Positions 61,010-64,000 of a DNA stretch of 64,000 nucleotides are shown here, piece after piece. Made by a program: the position numbers and the translations under genes. The notes under the pieces were generated by a model. It ran no database searches and was not told the origin of the DNA. It saw only the letters and a program-made list of their open reading frames with translations. Source of the DNA: Geosiphon pyriformis (Eukaryota > Glomeromycota > Glomeromycetes > Archaeosporales > Geosiphonaceae). The stretch spans positions 235,738 through 299,737 of the forward strand of contig JAAOMT010000718.1 in NCBI GenBank assembly GCA_016748015.1. Reading direction: 5' to 3'. Position 1 is the first letter of the stretch. The number at the start of each line of letters is the position of its first letter.

Positions 61010-62566
61010 CTACCAGTTTAAAGGCTGATAAACAGTGGCTTTAACTAGGGAATCTTCTCCAAAGAAATTGATGTTGGCATGATTGGGTCTTTGATTGGGA
61101 ACATTGTTGTTGTTGTTGAGTTTGTTGTTTTGGTTGTCATTGTTTTTGGGAGCTAGAGGAGGCAGTGGAAGATTGTTACAATCTCTTGAATAATGTCCAG
61201 TTAATTCACAACAATAGCACACAAGTGGGCCACAATTTTGCTGTCTTTGATAGGGAGATTGCTGGGGCTGGTTAAAATGAGGTTCGTATTTAGGTCTTGG
61301 TAGTTGCTAGTTATCTCTAACTGCTTGTGCCAAAGGTTCTAATAACTGGGCAAGATTGGTTGTGAGTCTATCAATTAATTGTTCATTTGGATCTTGAGTT
61401 TGGGCAGCAAAAGAAGCAGCAGCCATTTGAGGGGCAGGAGCCATGATAGAAGCAGGAGCAAAAACTGAAAGTGTAGATCCCAAATGTATTCTTTGGTTGT
61501 CTTCAATTCATTGGACAAGTTCAATGGCCATGTTCATTGTAGGGTTGTCTTTTAGGGCCAAGAAAGGCCAAAGAGCATAAGATAAATTGGTTTTCAATCC
61601 TTTTGTGAAAGAATGAATCTTTTGTTCTTCTGTCCAGTTTCTCTCAAAGTCTACACGTTTGATTAGCTTTCTAATAGCTTTGGCATATTCAGTCACTACT
61701 TCTCCAGGGCCTTGGGTTCTTCTTTCTAATTCCATGCGCCATTTGGATATTAATATTGGGGTTCTGAATTTGGCCTCAAATTGGGTAGTGAAAGAGATAT
61801 TTTCTTCTTCAGCATTGATTGGTGTCCATCTGATTATTCTGTGTTGAGCATTGGCATCTGTTTTTTGTGAGAACCAGGTAGCAGGAGAGTCTTGAAGGTA
61901 GCCACCAATGATTTAGAACTTGTATTTTTTATCATACTGGTTGGCTGTGATAGCTCTCTCAAAATCATCCAACCATTCAATTGGATCTTGTGCATCACCT
62001 CTAAATAGTGGTAGTGGAGTATTGTTTCTTCTTTCTAGAGCAGTTTGTATATCTTGGAGAGCGGCCAGAATGTTTGCTTGCATGGGGTTATTAGCCATTG
62101 GTTCAGAGGTAACTGTTTGTGTAAACAAGTCTGATTCACTTGATAAAAGATCAAAAACAGAGGCAGTTTGGTAGCTTTCTTCTTCTGTTTCAAAGGAAGT
62201 TTCAGTTGTTTGATGGGCAGCAATCCAAATGTGGATTTGATGATTCAGATATTTGAAATCAGAAGGCTGTTGTTCAAAGGTTGCAGAATATAAGAGCTGA
62301 TTAATACTGTTGTTTCTTTCTTCAAAGTCATTTTCAAAATAAGCTTGGTTAAAGTAATAGGTTGTATAAACTATGTAGGTTTCAGCTGAATGCTCATTCA
62401 GAAACCAGTTCCAAAAGTCTTGGAATTGTCTACTGGATTGTTCTTCAAGGGAGAAGCAGATCAAGCAGGAGGGCAGAGGATTAAGTTCAATGAAATCTAG
62501 GTTGTTTCTATTGTGTGCTGTAAAGTGTTCTTCTGATTGCTGTGGCAGATATAAGTAATTACCCAT
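61010..62566 (-). pseudogene. Gypsy E gag with CCHC zinc knuckle
   Basis: The frame starts MGNYLYLPQQSEEHF at 62566. A capsid-type region follows (PLFRGDAQDPIEWLDDFERA, about 61960-62030; MELERRTQGPGEVVTEYAKA at 61735, the retrotransposon gag family). A zinc knuckle CYCCELTGHYSRDC is near 61180-61220. Stops at 61913, 61508 and about 61310 interrupt a single frame. The segment order and spacing are those of Ty3/gypsy gag. Confidence 0.88.
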
Positions 62567-62601
62567 ACAATAAGGGAATAAGTGAATTTTGACAATCTCA
62601 T

Positions 62602-63273
62602 AGAGAGCACCACTTTTATGTTATGTGTTGGAATAACAAGCTAATGGATAGCAAAGGAGAACAGAATTGTAGGGTGATGGAAATAATCAAAAGAAAATTC
62701 AACTTTAAAGAGCAAATTAAATGAGTATGAATTCAATGTGCAAGATCAGTCTCATAAAATATCTCAGTCGCTATTTTTTTCAAAAATAATTGGGGAATTT
62801 GAAGGTAGAAAGATAGTCCGTACTGTCAACAATTGATCACCACTGGTATAATTCTATGTCTCATGTTAGCACTTTTAGAATTCAATATCAGGTATCAACT
62901 TGTGCTTTTCAGTCACGTTTATTTAAATAATCTTCAAATACTACAATTATATACGTTAGGAAAAGGCCAACAAGTAATCTTTTATCCTAAGATGTTCAGA
63001 TACTTGAAGATAAGGAAAGAGAAATTAGCGATAAGAGAGTAATTGAGATGAAAGTTGTTATTTTTATTTATTTAATTCTTGTTTGAGAGATGATTTTCTA
63101 CAGCTAAGAGACTCATTGCTTATATAGCTATTGAAAGTGGTCAATGATCAGGTCAACAGTCAGGTCATTGATCAGGTCAATGATAACTATCTAAAAATAA
63201 AATGGCTAATTATATGACATCAGTGACTAATACATGTGATAACTAATAAAAATTATGGGTTTCAACCGTAACA
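62602..63273 (-). repeat. 5' LTR (655 bp) and primer-binding site of gypsy E
   Basis: The LTR is 62619-63273; its inner end reads TGTTAT (one transition from TGTTAC). On the minus strand TGGTGCTCTCTATGAG follows a 5-base gap, the likely primer-binding site. Four 12-bp units lie at 63140-63187. Confidence 0.88.
63140..63187. repeat. 12-bp tandem array, four units, in the 5' LTR of E
   Basis: Same unit as in the 3' LTR but four copies instead of eight. Confidence 0.9.
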
Positions 63274-64000
63274 GTAGCACTGGAAATTTCAGCAACAACA
63301 ATGGTTCAACTAGCATCTAGGAGTAGTTTAGTGAAAAGAGAGATTAATATAAGAAGAGGAATAATTGACACAGAATATGTAGAAAATATCATTGCTATAC
63401 TACAAAATAACTCTGAAAAGACCTATATCATAGAGCCAAATGAAAAAATAGCACAGGCAATATTCCTGCCTCTGATGAAAATAGCTCAATTAATATTAGT
63501 GGGAAATAAGGAGGAATTAGGGATAACAGCAAGAGGAATACAGAGATTTGAATCAACGGATAGAATAGATGTACCAGTCAATATGGCAGAAGAAAAAATT
63601 ATTGACCAAGGAGAAATTATCTCAATGAGTCAAGCAATTTCCATTCCACCATATGGCCAGTACATGGTAGTGATAAAGCAGGAAGTAAAAGAACAGAATC
63701 AGATTTTTAAAGCAGAACCAACTCTTTGTGAATCAGGAGAGATTGGACTCATCAATCTCTATATACTAGCCAAAGATTACAGCCACATTAAAATTCCTAT
63801 CTATAATAACACAAGAAAAGTCATAGTAATACCAGCTGGAACCACCATTGGATACTTAAGCACTGAAATAAAAAATCAACCACCAAGCACCATTTTGGAC
63901 TTTCCATAGCTTTGTGGATATGTTGATATCACATCACAAACAATATACAGACAAAATAAATATTATTTGTTCCAACCAGAGCAATTGGAACAAATGAACA
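63274..64000 (+). pseudogene. Gypsy D dUTPase second half and linker to RT
   Basis: The frame of D resumes. dUTPase motif 2 is ASRSSLVKRE (the Arg is intact here, unlike in A), motif 3 GIIDTEYVENI (about 63358), motif 4 EKIAQAIFLPL (about 63440) and motif 5 RGIQRFEST (decayed from RG-x2-GFGST). A beta-rich linker as in A follows (PPYGQYMVVIKQEVKEQNQI; AGTTIGYLSTEI). A TAG at 63907 interrupts the frame, which then goes on to the window end; RT must lie beyond. Confidence 0.9.

Larger units (their letters stand above)
55547..63273 (-). mobile_element. Gypsy element E, complete with two LTRs, nested in the dUTPase region of D
   Basis: The LTRs are 55547-56249 (3') and 62619-63273 (5'). The flanks are GTAG at 55543-55546 and GTAG at 63274-63277, a perfect 4-bp target duplication. 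The minus strand holds gag, protease, RT, RNase H, integrase and a C-terminal tail. It lacks a dUTPase. Removing E plus one target copy (7731 bp, a multiple of three) restores the reading frame of D. Confidence 0.96.
50471..64000 (+). mobile_element. Gypsy element D, interrupted by element E and running past the window end
   Basis: The order is 5' LTR (50471-51356), primer-binding site, gag with zinc knuckle, protease, Cys-rich modules and dUTPase (first half). Element E then sits at 55547-63273, and the second half of dUTPase and the following linker continue to 64000. D inserted into element C. RT and integrase lie beyond the window. It is a relative of element A. Confidence 0.92.

Overview
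The window looks like nuclear DNA of an early-diverging filamentous fungus, most likely an arbuscular mycorrhizal fungus of the Rhizophagus type (Glomeromycotina). The reasons are AT-rich DNA, short fungal introns, intron-dense housekeeping genes, and families of LINE and Ty3/gypsy retroelements that I recognise as typical of Rhizophagus genomes. The species call is inference; no marker gene such as rRNA is present.

Layout. 1-13.4 kb is nested retroelements: gypsy element A (+, 5' end outside the window), a gypsy B remnant (-), and a nearly complete LINE (+) with a solo LTR inside it. 13.4-15.06 kb is a very AT-rich block. 15.06-39.7 kb is a compact gene island: kinesin-13 (+), a GID8/CTLH-complex subunit (+), SNRNP27 (-), proteasome RPN12 (+), ribosomal protein uL15/RPL27A (-), NIP7 (+), a divergent H2A(-)/H2B(+) pair, a two-pass membrane protein (-), a VPS9-domain Rab GEF (-) and a NIPA-type Mg2+ transporter (+). 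I rebuilt exon structures by reading splice sites; every model closes in frame. 40.3-47.8 kb is LINE 3' remnants plus a 6 kb AT-rich block. 47.8-64 kb is a gypsy nest: element C (-), a solo LTR, element D (+), and element E (-), which is complete and inserted in the dUTPase domain of D.

The main result concerns the retroelements. Several keep one reading frame for kilobases yet carry many stop codons, almost all explained by one or two C-to-T or G-to-A changes (CAA, CAG, CGA or TGG to a stop). Catalytic residues are lost by the same kind of change. The left part of the 6 kb AT-rich block is not featureless: its minus strand still reads, collinearly, as reverse transcriptase and downstream parts of the same LINE. 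This suggests a RIP-like or methylation/deamination-driven C:G-to-T:A process acting on repeats and sparing the gene island between them. Two of the gypsy elements also carry a dUTPase domain between protease and reverse transcriptase.

Gene functions are general housekeeping (microtubule dynamics, ubiquitin ligase, splicing, proteasome, ribosome, chromatin, endosome, ion transport). I see no operon-like logic apart from the shared histone promoter. No rRNA, tRNA or CRISPR was recognised.
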